NCBI RefSeq assembly: GCF_009769735.1
Contig: NZ_WSRO01000002.1
Span: 682,001-746,000, forward strand
DNA length: 64,000 nucleotides
From: Streptomyces sp. BA2
Lineage (GTDB): Bacteria; Actinomycetota; Actinomycetes; Streptomycetales; Streptomycetaceae
Direction: 5' to 3'
Of this stretch, positions 23,978 to 33,558 are shown piece after piece. The notes below the pieces were generated by a model that worked only from the letters and a program-made list of their open reading frames with translations, was not told the origin of the DNA and did no database searches. Position 1 is the first letter of the stretch; every line of letters starts with the position of its first letter. Position numbers and translations under genes: made by a program.

Positions 23978-25065
23978 GAGTCCTCCTTCGCCGCGATAGT
24001 GGTGATCGGGAAGTCGCCGCCGGTGTCCAGCGGCACGGAGAAGCTCTGGACTTGATGCAGCTCGCGGGTTCCGTCAGGGTGGATGACGCGGATGACGTCG
24101 CCGCACTCCAGCGCCGGATTCGGCAGCGACGAGAAGTCACCACTCGCGTTGGGGGCCTTCCCGGCGATCAGCTTCAAGTTGGCGGCCTGCGCGCACGCGT
24201 TGACGGTGGTCAGCGTGCTGGAGGCGTAAAAGTCCGGGCGCCTACCGAACGGGCCGCCCCAGTAGGTCGGGCTGTTGATATCGCTGTCAGTGGCCAGGTA
24301 GGAGACCGGGGCCACATTCTCCTCGGTGTTCTCACCACGGGCGAGGCAGCCGTTGAACACCTTGTCGGAGCTCATGCCGCGGCTGCCCTGCACGTACACG
24401 CCGCCCTCGCCGGCGGCGACCTCCCACACGGCGGGGTTGGCCAGCAGCTCGGGCAGGCTGGCGATGACGAACACCCCATCCGCGTTCGTGTAGCACTCGG
24501 CTCCGGCAGCGGCCACGATCTCCTCGACGCCTGCCCACGGGTCAGCTTCAACGTCGAACGTCCGCGCGCCGATCGGGGTGTCGACGATGAGGCTGATCAC
24601 GTCGGCGTCAGGTAGGGAGCGTTGGATGAGTGCGGTGGCGGCGCCGACGACGGTGCCGGTCGCCTTGTAGGGCTCGGTGAATTTATCGTCGGCGACGCAT
24701 GCTTCCAGCGACTTACCCGTCAGCGTGACCGGGCCGTCTGTTGGGTCGCCGTCCACGCCGTCGAGCCGGAAGACCCCGATAGGCACGAGCTCTTGGGAGC
24801 CGTCGCCGTAGGTGACGCCGCGCGCGATCCGAAGCCGGGCCCCGTAGGTGGCGAGCTCGTCCGCGGGGGTGCGAGGGATTAGCGTCACGTCCGCCGAGGT
24901 AACGGTGCAGGTACGGCGGATCGCCTGCCCGCGGTCCACAGGCACCGAGCCGCCTGTGTGCTCGAGCGTGACCACGCTGCCGTCCGTCTTGAACAGCTTC
25001 ACCTCGGTGACCGGCGTGTGTGCTTCGCCGAGGCGTGGCAGGAACCGGCTACTGACGGGGTACAT
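23974..25065 (-). CDS. DUF5047-like tail protein
   Basis: 363 residues. MYPVSSRFLPRLGEAHTPVT, VPVDRGQAIRRTCTVTSADV and YGARLRIARGVTYGDGSQEL fit the DUF5047 family of actinophage tail-tip proteins, which occupy the place of baseplate-hub proteins in other siphoviruses. ATG at 25065. It follows the Dit-like gene by only a few bases. Confidence 0.8.
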   Translation of the reverse strand: MYPVSSRFLPRLGEAHTPVTEVKLFKTDGSVVTLEHTGGSVPVDRGQAIRRTCTVTSADVTLIPRTPADELATYGARLRIARGVTYGDGSQELVPIGVFRLDGVDGDPTDGPVTLTGKSLEACVADDKFTEPYKATGTVVGAATALIQRSLPDADVISLIVDTPIGARTFDVEADPWAGVEEIVAAAGAECYTNADGVFVIASLPELLANPAVWEVAAGEGGVYVQGSRGMSSDKVFNGCLARGENTEENVAPVSYLATDSDINSPTYWGGPFGRRPDFYASSTLTTVNACAQAANLKLIAGKAPNASGDFSSLPNPALECGDVIRVIHPDGTRELHQVQSFSVPLDTGGDFPITTIAAKEDS

Positions 25066-25068
25066 GGA

Positions 25069-27303
25069 TCACCCCAACCGGCGGTCGAGGAGGACGTCCT
25101 CCCAGGTGGCATACGTGGTGAGGAGATCTCCCCACGTGTCGAATTCGGCGAGAACGTCCTGCCAGGTGCGGCCCGCAGATCCGCTGAGCCCGGTCGTGAC
25201 GGGCATGTCGGTTTGCGTGAGGGGAAGCGTCCACGCGCGCCACTGCTCCTGGGCGGTGCCGCCGACGCGGGCCTCCGTGGCTTGGGCGGCGCTGACGTAC
25301 ATGTCGTCGACGCCCATGCCCGGGACGGCCTGCCACAGGAGGACATTCCCGGAGTCCAGTAGCCAGTGCAGTGCTTTGCGTTCGTCGTCGGAGCGCGTCC
25401 ATAGGGTGAGGTCGCCTTCGAGGCCGCCTCGCGTGTCGCTGAGGATTACGGCGTTGCGGCGCCCTTTGACCCTGTAGAGGGACTGTTCGATGGGCCGCTG
25501 CCAGTCGGGCGGCTTCGAGATCATGAGCCGGATGTTCCTCTGTGGATTCCCGGGGTCCTTCAGCCAGGCCAGATTGGGGTCGCCAGCGGTGATGGTGACG
25601 GTGTCGGAGGTGCGGGTTCCCGGTGTGGTTGCCCCGTCCGGCCAGAGTTCGATCCGGTAGCGCACCGGGACGCCGAGGGGCGCCTCATAGTCCTCGATGA
25701 TCATCAGGTCTGATGTGATGCGAGTCCGGTCGAGGAGACCGAGCGGGCCGCGCACCAGGGTGCGGATGCCGTCTTCGCCTTCGCGGTAGACGCTGATGGA
25801 CTGGCCGACGGTGAGCTCGCGCAGCGTCAACGTGATGCTGGCGCTCTCGTCGACGACCTGCACCGCAGTGAGCGGCACTGCCAGCCACAGGGCGGCGATG
25901 TCGACGTACATCGCCGAGTTGGTGGCACCCGCCGTGAGGGTGAGCTCGATCGCTCCCTGCGTGGCGGTGGCGGGCACGCTGGCGTCCGTGGACATCGCGT
26001 ACCAAGAGGCACCCGGGAAGCTATAGGAGGTGCCGCCGGTAGTCCCGAGATCGGCGTTCGCCGCGTCGTACCAGCGGACCTTGACGTTCACGGTCCACGA
26101 ACCTGCGCCCAGGGTGGCGAGGATCTGAGCCCGGTAGCTGGTACCCACCCCGCCCGGGGCCGCGAACTTAGCGGAGCGCACGACGCTCGCCGTGGCTGTC
26201 GCCGACGTGACGGACAGAGAGTACGAGCCGTCGAAGGCGACCTGCCCCCACGGCGTGGAGCGGCTGATGACTGCCACACCGGAGGGTCGCGTCCACCCGG
26301 CGACACCCTGCTCGAACGAGCCGTCGGCATACGGGAGGGTCGTCCCGGCCTGCAAGACCGTGGCGACCGCGACAACTGCACCTTCCAGTCGCAGCACCTG
26401 GCCTGCCGAAGCACCGTTGACTCCCGCCGCAATGCCGCAGGTTGCGGCATTCGACGGAGCGATGGCGGAGGCGCGTTGCCGGTACCAGCCCGAACCCGGG
26501 GAAGGCGAGACGAGGGTGGAGCGGGTGGCGCTGATCTGGTTGCCGTTGACATCGTAGTACCGCAACTCGATCCACACGTCGGCGAGGAGCGTCGGCGGGT
26601 TCAGGTAGGCGTAGGCCAGGTAGTCGGTGCCCGGCGTGACGGTGGGCCGGTCGGTCGACACCGCGGCGGCGTTGCCCGCACCGGTCGCGGTGACCGCGAT
26701 GGTGTGGCCGCCCGCCAGATAGTTGTCCACCGCCCACGACGCGACGGGGACTTGCCGGGTAACGCTGGCGTTGACTTCGGCCGTCCACCCGGACGCGTCG
26801 ATCTCGGCGGACTCTGTGCCGAACGCGAAGAGGTTGCCGGTCGTGCGGATCGGCAAGCCGAGGTAGACGTTCTCCCAGTACTGGTTGACCAGCCCCGCGG
26901 CCGGAGTCGACGACAGGAGAACCTGCGCCTGTGTCGCGCCCGCCGGCGCCATCCCGGCCACGCCGACGCGGTGCCATCCGCTGGACGCCGCCAACGTGGT
27001 CAGGGACCAGGTGATCGAGATTTCGGTGCTGGAAGCTGACAGCCAGCGGATGCCGATGCGCTCAGGTACGACCCCGGCAGCGTCGGCGAACGTCTGGTAC
27101 GTCGTGCCAGCGGTGACGGGGTAGGAGGAGACGGTGCGGGCCTGCATCTCGCCCGCCGCGACGGACTTGACGACCAAGCAGCCGTCGCCGTTCCTCCCTC
27201 CCGTTCCCTTGGCGATCGTCGCGTTGAGTTTGCTCACCCAGCCGGAAGTGTTCGGGTCGACGGACTCGGTTGTTGCCGACAGGAGATTCCCGGGGATCGG
27301 CAC
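25069..27303 (-). CDS. distal-tail-like protein with three N-terminal carbohydrate-binding-like modules
   Basis: 744 residues. Residues 1-480 hold three repeats of a beta-sandwich pattern, each with a WTAEVNASV or WTRPSGVAVI type start, a YFAYAYL-like strand and a GWYR or SWYA turn, suggestive of CBM4/9-type modules. The C-terminal 260 residues contain RRNAVILSDTRGGLEGDLTL and the terminal W-rich segment, similar to distal tail proteins. It would form the ring below the tail tube and could bind host glycans. GGAGGTGAG precedes the GTG and overlaps the tape-measure stop. Confidence 0.72.
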   Translation of the reverse strand: MPIPGNLLSATTESVDPNTSGWVSKLNATIAKGTGGRNGDGCLVVKSVAAGEMQARTVSSYPVTAGTTYQTFADAAGVVPERIGIRWLSASSTEISITWSLTTLAASSGWHRVGVAGMAPAGATQAQVLLSSTPAAGLVNQYWENVYLGLPIRTTGNLFAFGTESAEIDASGWTAEVNASVTRQVPVASWAVDNYLAGGHTIAVTATGAGNAAAVSTDRPTVTPGTDYLAYAYLNPPTLLADVWIELRYYDVNGNQISATRSTLVSPSPGSGWYRQRASAIAPSNAATCGIAAGVNGASAGQVLRLEGAVVAVATVLQAGTTLPYADGSFEQGVAGWTRPSGVAVISRSTPWGQVAFDGSYSLSVTSATATASVVRSAKFAAPGGVGTSYRAQILATLGAGSWTVNVKVRWYDAANADLGTTGGTSYSFPGASWYAMSTDASVPATATQGAIELTLTAGATNSAMYVDIAALWLAVPLTAVQVVDESASITLTLRELTVGQSISVYREGEDGIRTLVRGPLGLLDRTRITSDLMIIEDYEAPLGVPVRYRIELWPDGATTPGTRTSDTVTITAGDPNLAWLKDPGNPQRNIRLMISKPPDWQRPIEQSLYRVKGRRNAVILSDTRGGLEGDLTLWTRSDDERKALHWLLDSGNVLLWQAVPGMGVDDMYVSAAQATEARVGGTAQEQWRAWTLPLTQTDMPVTTGLSGSAGRTWQDVLAEFDTWGDLLTTYATWEDVLLDRRLG

Positions 27304-27306
27304 ATC

Positions 27307-30300
27307 TCACCTCCGGCCTGCGGTCAGCGTGTTGGTGAGATCGGTCATCGTCTGCTGCACTTCGCCGCGGACGTGCCCGAGGAACGCCCCGGAGTCGAGG
27401 TACAGGTCGCCCTCGAACTGGCCGCCGCCTCCTCCCGACGGTGACGTCGCCAGCCGTGTCAGGGCGTTGGCCTGTGTGCCCGTGAAGACGGGCTCGGGCC
27501 TGCCGGTGCCGTTGTAGGCCAGGTTGAGGCCGGGCTGCAGGTAGCCACCCTGGTCGTACCAGTGCGGGCTGCGCGACTGCCACTTCGAGTAGGCGCGTGC
27601 AGGCGACCCGTAGTCCGGGCGCTTCTTGATGTAGTTCAGGCCCCATCGGATTTGGGTTTTAGCGTTGGTCCGGTAGTCGGCACCCGCCGACCGCATCTTC
27701 GACGCCGGGAGGGAGTTGCCGGTCAGGAAGACGTTCTCCTCCTGCCGTGCCGTCCAGGTCCCCAGCTCCGTCGTCACGCACCAGACGGGCTGGACGCCCA
27801 TCGACTCGTCCTTCCAGACCTCCTTTCCGCCCACCACCTTCCGGGGCTCGCCAAGGTGCGGAGACGTCAGCGTGATCGTCCATACCGGCACAGTCCCGCG
27901 CCTGCCGCCCGTGCGCGTACTCACGTAGACGCTGGGCCGCTGGCCCGAGAGGTAGACCGCCAGCACGATCGCGTCAGCGAGCGGGCCCGCCTTCTGGGAT
28001 ATCTGCGTGACCGGCTTCCGTTCGCCGTGCGCAGCCGAGACGTGGCCTTCCGCCTTAATGATCGCGTTCAGCCAGGCTTCGCGCTGCTCCGTTGACATCG
28101 CGAGTACCTGCTCGACGCACTCCGTCTTCGGGTTCCCTGCCCGTTCCGTGAGGTCCCGCGCGTAGGGGGCCGCCAGACGCCATTCCCTGTCGCGTCGCAG
28201 CTCTCCATTCACGTGACGCTCTCGGGTGCGGCAGACGCGGCCGTGACCGTCCACCGCCGCGTCAATGGCAGCCCAGTTCAGCTCCTTGGTCTGTCCGATG
28301 TGGTACGTCATTGGCCTGGAGCCGGACTTGTAGCCCTTCTCCGCGTTCACACCGCGAGATGGTCGCGGTTTGACCTGCCAGCCATCACCGGCGACCCACG
28401 CGAGGAGCGCGGCTTCCTGCACCGTGATGTCGAGTCCGGAGGTGGTCTCAGCGGGGCGTGCGAGCACGATCCGCTGACGTCGCTTCAAGTCCTGCTGCTG
28501 TACGAAGAACTCGTCGGCAGCGGCAGGGTCACGTCGACGTCCGCGCGTGTGGTGTCCATGCACGTAGAGGTTTGGGCGCCCCCGAACGACACCCTTCGCA
28601 GGGTTGCTGTTCTTAGCCAGCGTCGTAGCCTCACCGCACCCGCACTGACACAACCCCGCAGGGATGTCTCCGAGATCCGCGACTTCGCATAGCGGCTCTG
28701 TGCGCTCCACCAACCAGCGGTGGTTGGGCGTGGAGTTGGCTGACCACTTCTCTGTACCGAATCGACGCAGTTCGCCAGCACCGTGGTGCACGTCGGTGAT
28801 GCTCGTCCACTCGCTCTTGCCGGTGGCGAGGTTGTAGCCGATCGTCTCGTCGCCGACGCGAACCTCGTCATATCGAAGCCAGCCACGACGGGTCAGGATC
28901 TCAGTCGATATATCCACACACTGAGGGATACCATATGCACCGCTACTGCGGTTGAGTGCATTCCAGCGCCAGCCGGACTCGCCGTTCCACAGCTTCTTCA
29001 GCGGACCGAACTGCGAGGGGCCCCAGCCGTAGCGGCCCAGGATGCTCTTGGCGTATTGCTGGGCGGCTCCGGTGGCTTGGGCGTTGCCTCCGCCGCCTCC
29101 GGTGAGGAACGGCATCGGGTCGACGGCCTTGCCGTTCCTGCGTGCCTCCAGGTGAAGGTGGGGACCGGTCGTGTTGCCGGTGGAGCCGACCTTCCCGATG
29201 GGCTTGCCGCGTCCGATGTGCTTGTGCATCTTGGCGACCATCGACGACATGTGTGCGTAGAAGCTGGACAGGCCGCCGCCGTGGTTGATCGCGACGTGCT
29301 TGCCGTAAGGCCCGCCTGATGCGACCTGGGAGATCGTGCCGTCGTTGACGGCGCGGATCGTCGTGCCGGTAGGGGCGGGGAAGTCCAGGCCGGTGTGGTA
29401 GCCGGAGGACCACATGGAGCCCTTCTTGCCGAATCTCGTGCCGTACTTGGCGTTGACCGGCTTGGCCCACTCCCCGCCTCCACCGCCTCCGGCGAACATG
29501 GAGCTGACAGCGCTGACGATCTTGTCCTTCAGGCCCGTGATCATCTTGAGCGGGAACTTGCCGATCATGCTGCCCCATTTACCGGCTACACCCACCCCCT
29601 TGGCGATCTTGCCGACAATGGGCTTGACGAGCTTCGTCCAGATCTTCGACGGGTTGGTCAGCAGGTCGGCGCCCGCCTTCGCCCAGTCGATGCCCGTGCC
29701 GACGACGTCGCTGACGGTGTCCTTCGTCCAGTCCCAAGCCCCGTCGAGCGGCCCGAGGATGCCGCCCTTCGCCATCAGCCTGGTGCCCGCCGCGGCGTGC
29801 AGGGCTTGCGCACGGCTGCGGTACTTGGGGTCAGTCGGGATCACGAACTCGGGGTAACGGGGGTTGCCTTCACCCACTATCGCCGTCGGACGATTGGTGA
29901 CCATGGGGCGGGCAGGCCCGAACCCGTTGCCGACCGTGCCGCCCGCCTCGAGGAGCTTGGGCGCGTCGGGGAGCTTGTCCAGGCCCACAAACTTGGCGAC
30001 CTTGTCCCAGACGGCCTTGATGCCCTTCGTGTACACATACTTGATCACGAAGTTGACGGGCTCGGAGACGATCGACTTGATCTTCCCGAACGCCGTACCG
30101 ATCGCCTTCCGCGCCGTGTCAAAAGCCCGGCCGACAAGCCGCACCGCCTCCTTGATCTTGGAGAAGGCGGGCTTGAGAGCCTTGTTGTACAGCCACGACG
30201 CCCGGCTCGCGATCGCATCGAATGAAGGCTTGATCGCGGACCGGTACAGCCACCTCCCGACATCACCGATGCCACGGAACGCAGGTCGGATCGCGGTGCG

Positions 30301-33300
30301 GTACAGCCACGACCCGATCTTGCCGACGAAACGGAAGGAGGCGACGATGCCATCCGCCGCAGGCTTGATCGCGACACGGTACAGCCAGCGACCGGACGCA
30401 GCTATCCCGTCGAACGCAGGCTTCAACGCCGTCCGGTATAGCCAGCGGCCTGCTGCACCGATCCCGTCGAACGCGGGCTTGAGTGCCTTCTCGTACAGCC
30501 ACTTGCCGAGCGCACCGATCCCGCGGAACGCCGGGCCGATGGCCACCTTCCACAGCCACGTTCCGGTGGCCGCCGCCAGCCGGAAAGCGATCACGACGGG
30601 GGCAACGAGAAGCGTGACGATGACCGTTGCGAGAACCCGCGCCGAGAGCGAGATACCGTCGAACGCAGGCTTGATCGCCACACGCCAGAGCCACGTCGCC
30701 CAGCGGCCCACCGTCTGCGCGCCAGCGACGATCATGTCGAAGGCGGGCTTCAGGAAACCGTTCCAGGCCGCCATCGCCGCCGTCTGGATGCCTGACCAGG
30801 CGGCCTGTACGCCGTTTCGGAACCAGTCGAAGTGCCGGTAGGCGTAGATCACGAATCCGACGAGGGCGACGATCGCCAGCCCCAGCAGGACCAGCGGGTT
30901 AGCCTTCATCACCAGGTTGAACAGGAACATCGCGATCGTCCACAGCTTCGTGGCGACGTAGACGAGGTACATGCCCTGGATCAGCCACGGCAGGGTCTCG
31001 GCGATCGACGCGAGACCGCGGGCCAGAGAGCCGAGGATCTCCAGGATCGGCCCCGACAGCGGCGCCAGAGCGCGGGCCACCTGGTAGAACGCTGAGCTGA
31101 TGTCGCCTAGCGCCCGCGCCATGATCGGGCCTTGCTCGGCGGAGTACGCGAGGAACCGTTCGAACGCCGGGCTGCCCTTGAGGCTGGTGCCCCAGGTCGC
31201 GAACCGGGCGGTGATGCCCTGCATTCGCGCCGAGATGGAGTCCATGTGCGGCAGGAAGGCCTGGACGATGCCGCCCATGCCCTTGAAGAGGTTCCCGAAG
31301 GCGATACCCATGCCGATGATCGCTGGACGCACTGCCCCAGCGAGATCGGTCTTGAACTCCTTCCAGCCCTCGGACTTGAAGCCGCGCGAGGCCCGGTCCT
31401 GGAGCTCACCGATCGCGTCGGCGGCGGCCTTCACGAACGGCGTCAAACCGGGCAGCGAATTCTTCAGCCCATTCAGCGCCCGCGTAAAGATGGGCATGAC
31501 CTGCGGCTGAAGCGACTTCGACCAGTCGCCGAAAGCGCCCTTCAGCGACACGAACGCATCGAACGTGGCTCGCGCGGACGGCGTCAGCTTTGCGAGAGCC
31601 TCCTGGTATTTGGCCTGCGCGACGGCAGCCTGATCGACGCCCCCGGCCGCCTGCTGCGACGCGGAGGCAATCTGCCGCTCAGCCGACGCAATCGAGTCCG
31701 CCGCCGACATCCGCGCCTGAGCCAGCTGCTCCTGCGCGCGTGACACTCCCTCAGCGGACTCCTTCGCAGCCTGGGTCACCTCACGCTGGGCGCGGGCTAC
31801 CGACCGGGCCCCGTCCTCCTGCGTGCGCGCCGCATTACGCTGCGCCTCCGACACCTTCGCCTGCGCGGCAGCAATGTCCCTGGTCCCCTGGATCTGCTGC
31901 TGCGCCGCCTCCTGGTGGGCCTTCGCCAGCGCCGTCTGCTGATCCCCCACGTTGCGCTGGGCGCCCGCCAGGCGCTCCTGCGCCGACTTGACCGTGTCGG
32001 AGCCCTCAACGCCGGCCTTGTCCGCGGCCTTCTTCTCCGCGGCAAGGTTCTTCGTCTCGTCCTTCTGCTCCTTGAGCCGCTGCACGGCCTGGTCGTAGGC
32101 GAGCTGGGCGCGCTGCTGCTGGAGCAGCGTGGCTTTCGATCCGACGGCCTGCGTCGCCCGCAGCCGATCCCGGGCCTCCTGCACCGACAAGACCGCGTCC
32201 CGCTCGGAGAGCTGCGCACCCGCCAGGCGCGTCGACAGTTCGGCCAGTTCGAGGACGGCGTCCTTACGGGCCTGCGTCAGATCCTGTTGGGCCTGCCGCG
32301 CGGTGCGCTGGGCGTCGGCGAGAGAGTCCTCGGCCTGCGCTACCCGCTCTGCGGCATCCCGCTGCCGGTCGGCCGCCTGCTGTACTGCGTCCGCCACCGA
32401 CTGCTGGGCGGCCTTCACCTGCTGTGCGGCCGACCGGTTCGCCTCGGCTGCACTCCGTACCGCGTCCTTGACGCCTTCTTGGGCTTGCCGGACCCGCTGC
32501 GCACCCGATTCGACGGCATCTGCGACCGCCCGCTGGGCCTGCGAGATCTGCTGGGCTGCATTGCGGTGCGCCGTCGCCAGCGACTGCTGCGCACCCGCCA
32601 ACTGCACAGCCTTGGAGACGCCCTGCCCGGCGGCTTGGCCGCCCTTGATGGAGGCGGTGGCCGCCGCATCCTGGGCGGTCTTCTGTGCCTGCAAAGCGCC
32701 TGCGATGCCGACGAAGGCGGGGATGGCGACGGCTACAAGCGCGCCAACGCCAGCCCCGGCGGCAACAGCCGCCGAGGCAATAGATCCGATCCCCGCAGCG
32801 AGGATCGGAATGGCAGGGATGGCTGCCACCGCACCGAGCGCCACGGTCAGCTGGAACAGCGCGGCGGTCGCCTGAGCTGTACTGACGTCGGTCCGGATGT
32901 TGATGCGCTTGCCGTCGACCGCAGCGATCGCGGCCCGGACGGTCGCCAGTTGCGTCAGCGCCGCAGCCGTGTCAGCCCTGACCTGGACGTTCGGATGCTT
33001 CGCGCCGAGGCGGGTGAGCTCAGCCTCGATCGCCCTGATCTCAGCCTTGGCGTCAGCGGCGGAAATATCGATGCCGATCCGCTTGTCCGCCAGCGTCTCC
33101 ATGCGGAAACGCAGCGCCTGCAGATCCGAGTCCGCCTCGGAAGTGTCGGCACCGATCTGCAACTTCGGCAGCGACCGGAAAGCCGCCTGCAGATGAGTTT
33201 TCATCGCACGCGAGAAGGCGCCCGCCGTGTCGTCGCCCTGCCGGACAGCCGAAGGACGAGCCGTGCGCCCGCCCTGGGTGACGCCGTCACGGATCGCATC

Positions 33301-33534
33301 CCGCAGCGAAGCGGTGATACGAGCGGCGATCTGCTGCCCGATCTGCTCACCGATCGCCAGACCGACGTTGCCGACCTGCGCCTGCATCGCCGGACCGAAG
33401 CTGCGGCCGGCGGCGTTGCCCGCATCCTCACCGGCTCGCGTCGCGGCCGGGACGAGCCCTGCGCGGAGCCGGCTGTATATCTGCCGTGTGTTGGGGATGA
33501 CGTCGACTTCGACGCTGCCGACCTGGATCGCCAC
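27307..33534 (-). CDS. tape measure protein with M23 and SLT domains and an intein
   Basis: 2075 codons (about 1673 residues after intein removal). Order: hydrophobic N-terminal part, a coiled coil of about 350 residues rich in AQ and AADRQRDAAERVAQAEDSL-like heptads, a middle region with about eight GRWLYRTALKPAFDGI-type repeats, an M23 peptidase domain (YHTGLDFPAPTG, and HLHLE; nt about 29105-29440) and an SLT-type lytic transglycosylase domain (LWNGESGWRWNALN with catalytic Glu) interrupted by the intein. It sets tail length and its enzymes can open the cell wall during entry. Start GTG lies in a hairpin (33531-33553). Confidence 0.93.
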   Translation of the reverse strand: MAIQVGSVEVDVIPNTRQIYSRLRAGLVPAATRAGEDAGNAAGRSFGPAMQAQVGNVGLAIGEQIGQQIAARITASLRDAIRDGVTQGGRTARPSAVRQGDDTAGAFSRAMKTHLQAAFRSLPKLQIGADTSEADSDLQALRFRMETLADKRIGIDISAADAKAEIRAIEAELTRLGAKHPNVQVRADTAAALTQLATVRAAIAAVDGKRINIRTDVSTAQATAALFQLTVALGAVAAIPAIPILAAGIGSIASAAVAAGAGVGALVAVAIPAFVGIAGALQAQKTAQDAAATASIKGGQAAGQGVSKAVQLAGAQQSLATAHRNAAQQISQAQRAVADAVESGAQRVRQAQEGVKDAVRSAAEANRSAAQQVKAAQQSVADAVQQAADRQRDAAERVAQAEDSLADAQRTARQAQQDLTQARKDAVLELAELSTRLAGAQLSERDAVLSVQEARDRLRATQAVGSKATLLQQQRAQLAYDQAVQRLKEQKDETKNLAAEKKAADKAGVEGSDTVKSAQERLAGAQRNVGDQQTALAKAHQEAAQQQIQGTRDIAAAQAKVSEAQRNAARTQEDGARSVARAQREVTQAAKESAEGVSRAQEQLAQARMSAADSIASAERQIASASQQAAGGVDQAAVAQAKYQEALAKLTPSARATFDAFVSLKGAFGDWSKSLQPQVMPIFTRALNGLKNSLPGLTPFVKAAADAIGELQDRASRGFKSEGWKEFKTDLAGAVRPAIIGMGIAFGNLFKGMGGIVQAFLPHMDSISARMQGITARFATWGTSLKGSPAFERFLAYSAEQGPIMARALGDISSAFYQVARALAPLSGPILEILGSLARGLASIAETLPWLIQGMYLVYVATKLWTIAMFLFNLVMKANPLVLLGLAIVALVGFVIYAYRHFDWFRNGVQAAWSGIQTAAMAAWNGFLKPAFDMIVAGAQTVGRWATWLWRVAIKPAFDGISLSARVLATVIVTLLVAPVVIAFRLAAATGTWLWKVAIGPAFRGIGALGKWLYEKALKPAFDGIGAAGRWLYRTALKPAFDGIAASGRWLYRVAIKPAADGIVASFRFVGKIGSWLYRTAIRPAFRGIGDVGRWLYRSAIKPSFDAIASRASWLYNKALKPAFSKIKEAVRLVGRAFDTARKAIGTAFGKIKSIVSEPVNFVIKYVYTKGIKAVWDKVAKFVGLDKLPDAPKLLEAGGTVGNGFGPARPMVTNRPTAIVGEGNPRYPEFVIPTDPKYRSRAQALHAAAGTRLMAKGGILGPLDGAWDWTKDTVSDVVGTGIDWAKAGADLLTNPSKIWTKLVKPIVGKIAKGVGVAGKWGSMIGKFPLKMITGLKDKIVSAVSSMFAGGGGGGEWAKPVNAKYGTRFGKKGSMWSSGYHTGLDFPAPTGTTIRAVNDGTISQVASGGPYGKHVAINHGGGLSSFYAHMSSMVAKMHKHIGRGKPIGKVGSTGNTTGPHLHLEARRNGKAVDPMPFLTGGGGGNAQATGAAQQYAKSILGRYGWGPSQFGPLKKLWNGESGWRWNALNRSSGAYGIPQCVDISTEILTRRGWLRYDEVRVGDETIGYNLATGKSEWTSITDVHHGAGELRRFGTEKWSANSTPNHRWLVERTEPLCEVADLGDIPAGLCQCGCGEATTLAKNSNPAKGVVRGRPNLYVHGHHTRGRRRDPAAADEFFVQQQDLKRRQRIVLARPAETTSGLDITVQEAALLAWVAGDGWQVKPRPSRGVNAEKGYKSGSRPMTYHIGQTKELNWAAIDAAVDGHGRVCRTRERHVNGELRRDREWRLAAPYARDLTERAGNPKTECVEQVLAMSTEQREAWLNAIIKAEGHVSAAHGERKPVTQISQKAGPLADAIVLAVYLSGQRPSVYVSTRTGGRRGTVPVWTITLTSPHLGEPRKVVGGKEVWKDESMGVQPVWCVTTELGTWTARQEENVFLTGNSLPASKMRSAGADYRTNAKTQIRWGLNYIKKRPDYGSPARAYSKWQSRSPHWYDQGGYLQPGLNLAYNGTGRPEPVFTGTQANALTRLATSPSGGGGGQFEGDLYLDSGAFLGHVRGEVQQTMTDLTNTLTAGRR
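27715..28920 (-). other. intein with LAGLIDADG-like motifs inside the tape measure protein
   Basis: 402 codons. Splice junctions: GAYGIPQ|CVDISTEILTRRGW at 28920 and VFLTGN|SLPASKM at 27715. Block A is C-VDISTEILTRRGW, block B TPNHRWLV with the conserved His, the C-terminal block WCVTTELGTWTARQEENVF, final Asn, and Ser at +1. The usual penultimate His is Gly. Two LAGLIDADG-like segments (LLAWVAGDGW, LNAIIKAEGHV) mark a homing-endonuclease region. An extra zinc-like insert, CQCGCGE ... YVHGHHTRGRRR, precedes it. It interrupts the SLT domain just after the catalytic Glu region. Confidence 0.9.
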
Positions 33535-33553
33535 GAGGGGCCTCCCCTCGTGG
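33531..33553 (-). promoter_or_regulatory. hairpin sequestering the tape-measure ribosome site and start codon
   Basis: CCACGAGGGG and CCCCTCGTGG form a perfect 10-bp stem around 3 bases. In the leftward mRNA the 5' arm and loop read GGGGAGG (the ribosome site) and the 3' arm contains the GUG start. Folding would reduce translation of the tape measure gene unless ribosomes from the upstream gene open it. Confidence 0.6.
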
Positions 33554-33558
33554 CAGCG

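Noticed and set aside
30140..30760. CRISPR-like regular spacing of similar short sequences.
   Set aside because: The repeats are in-frame coding repeats of the tape measure protein and the interval sequences are not unique spacers.
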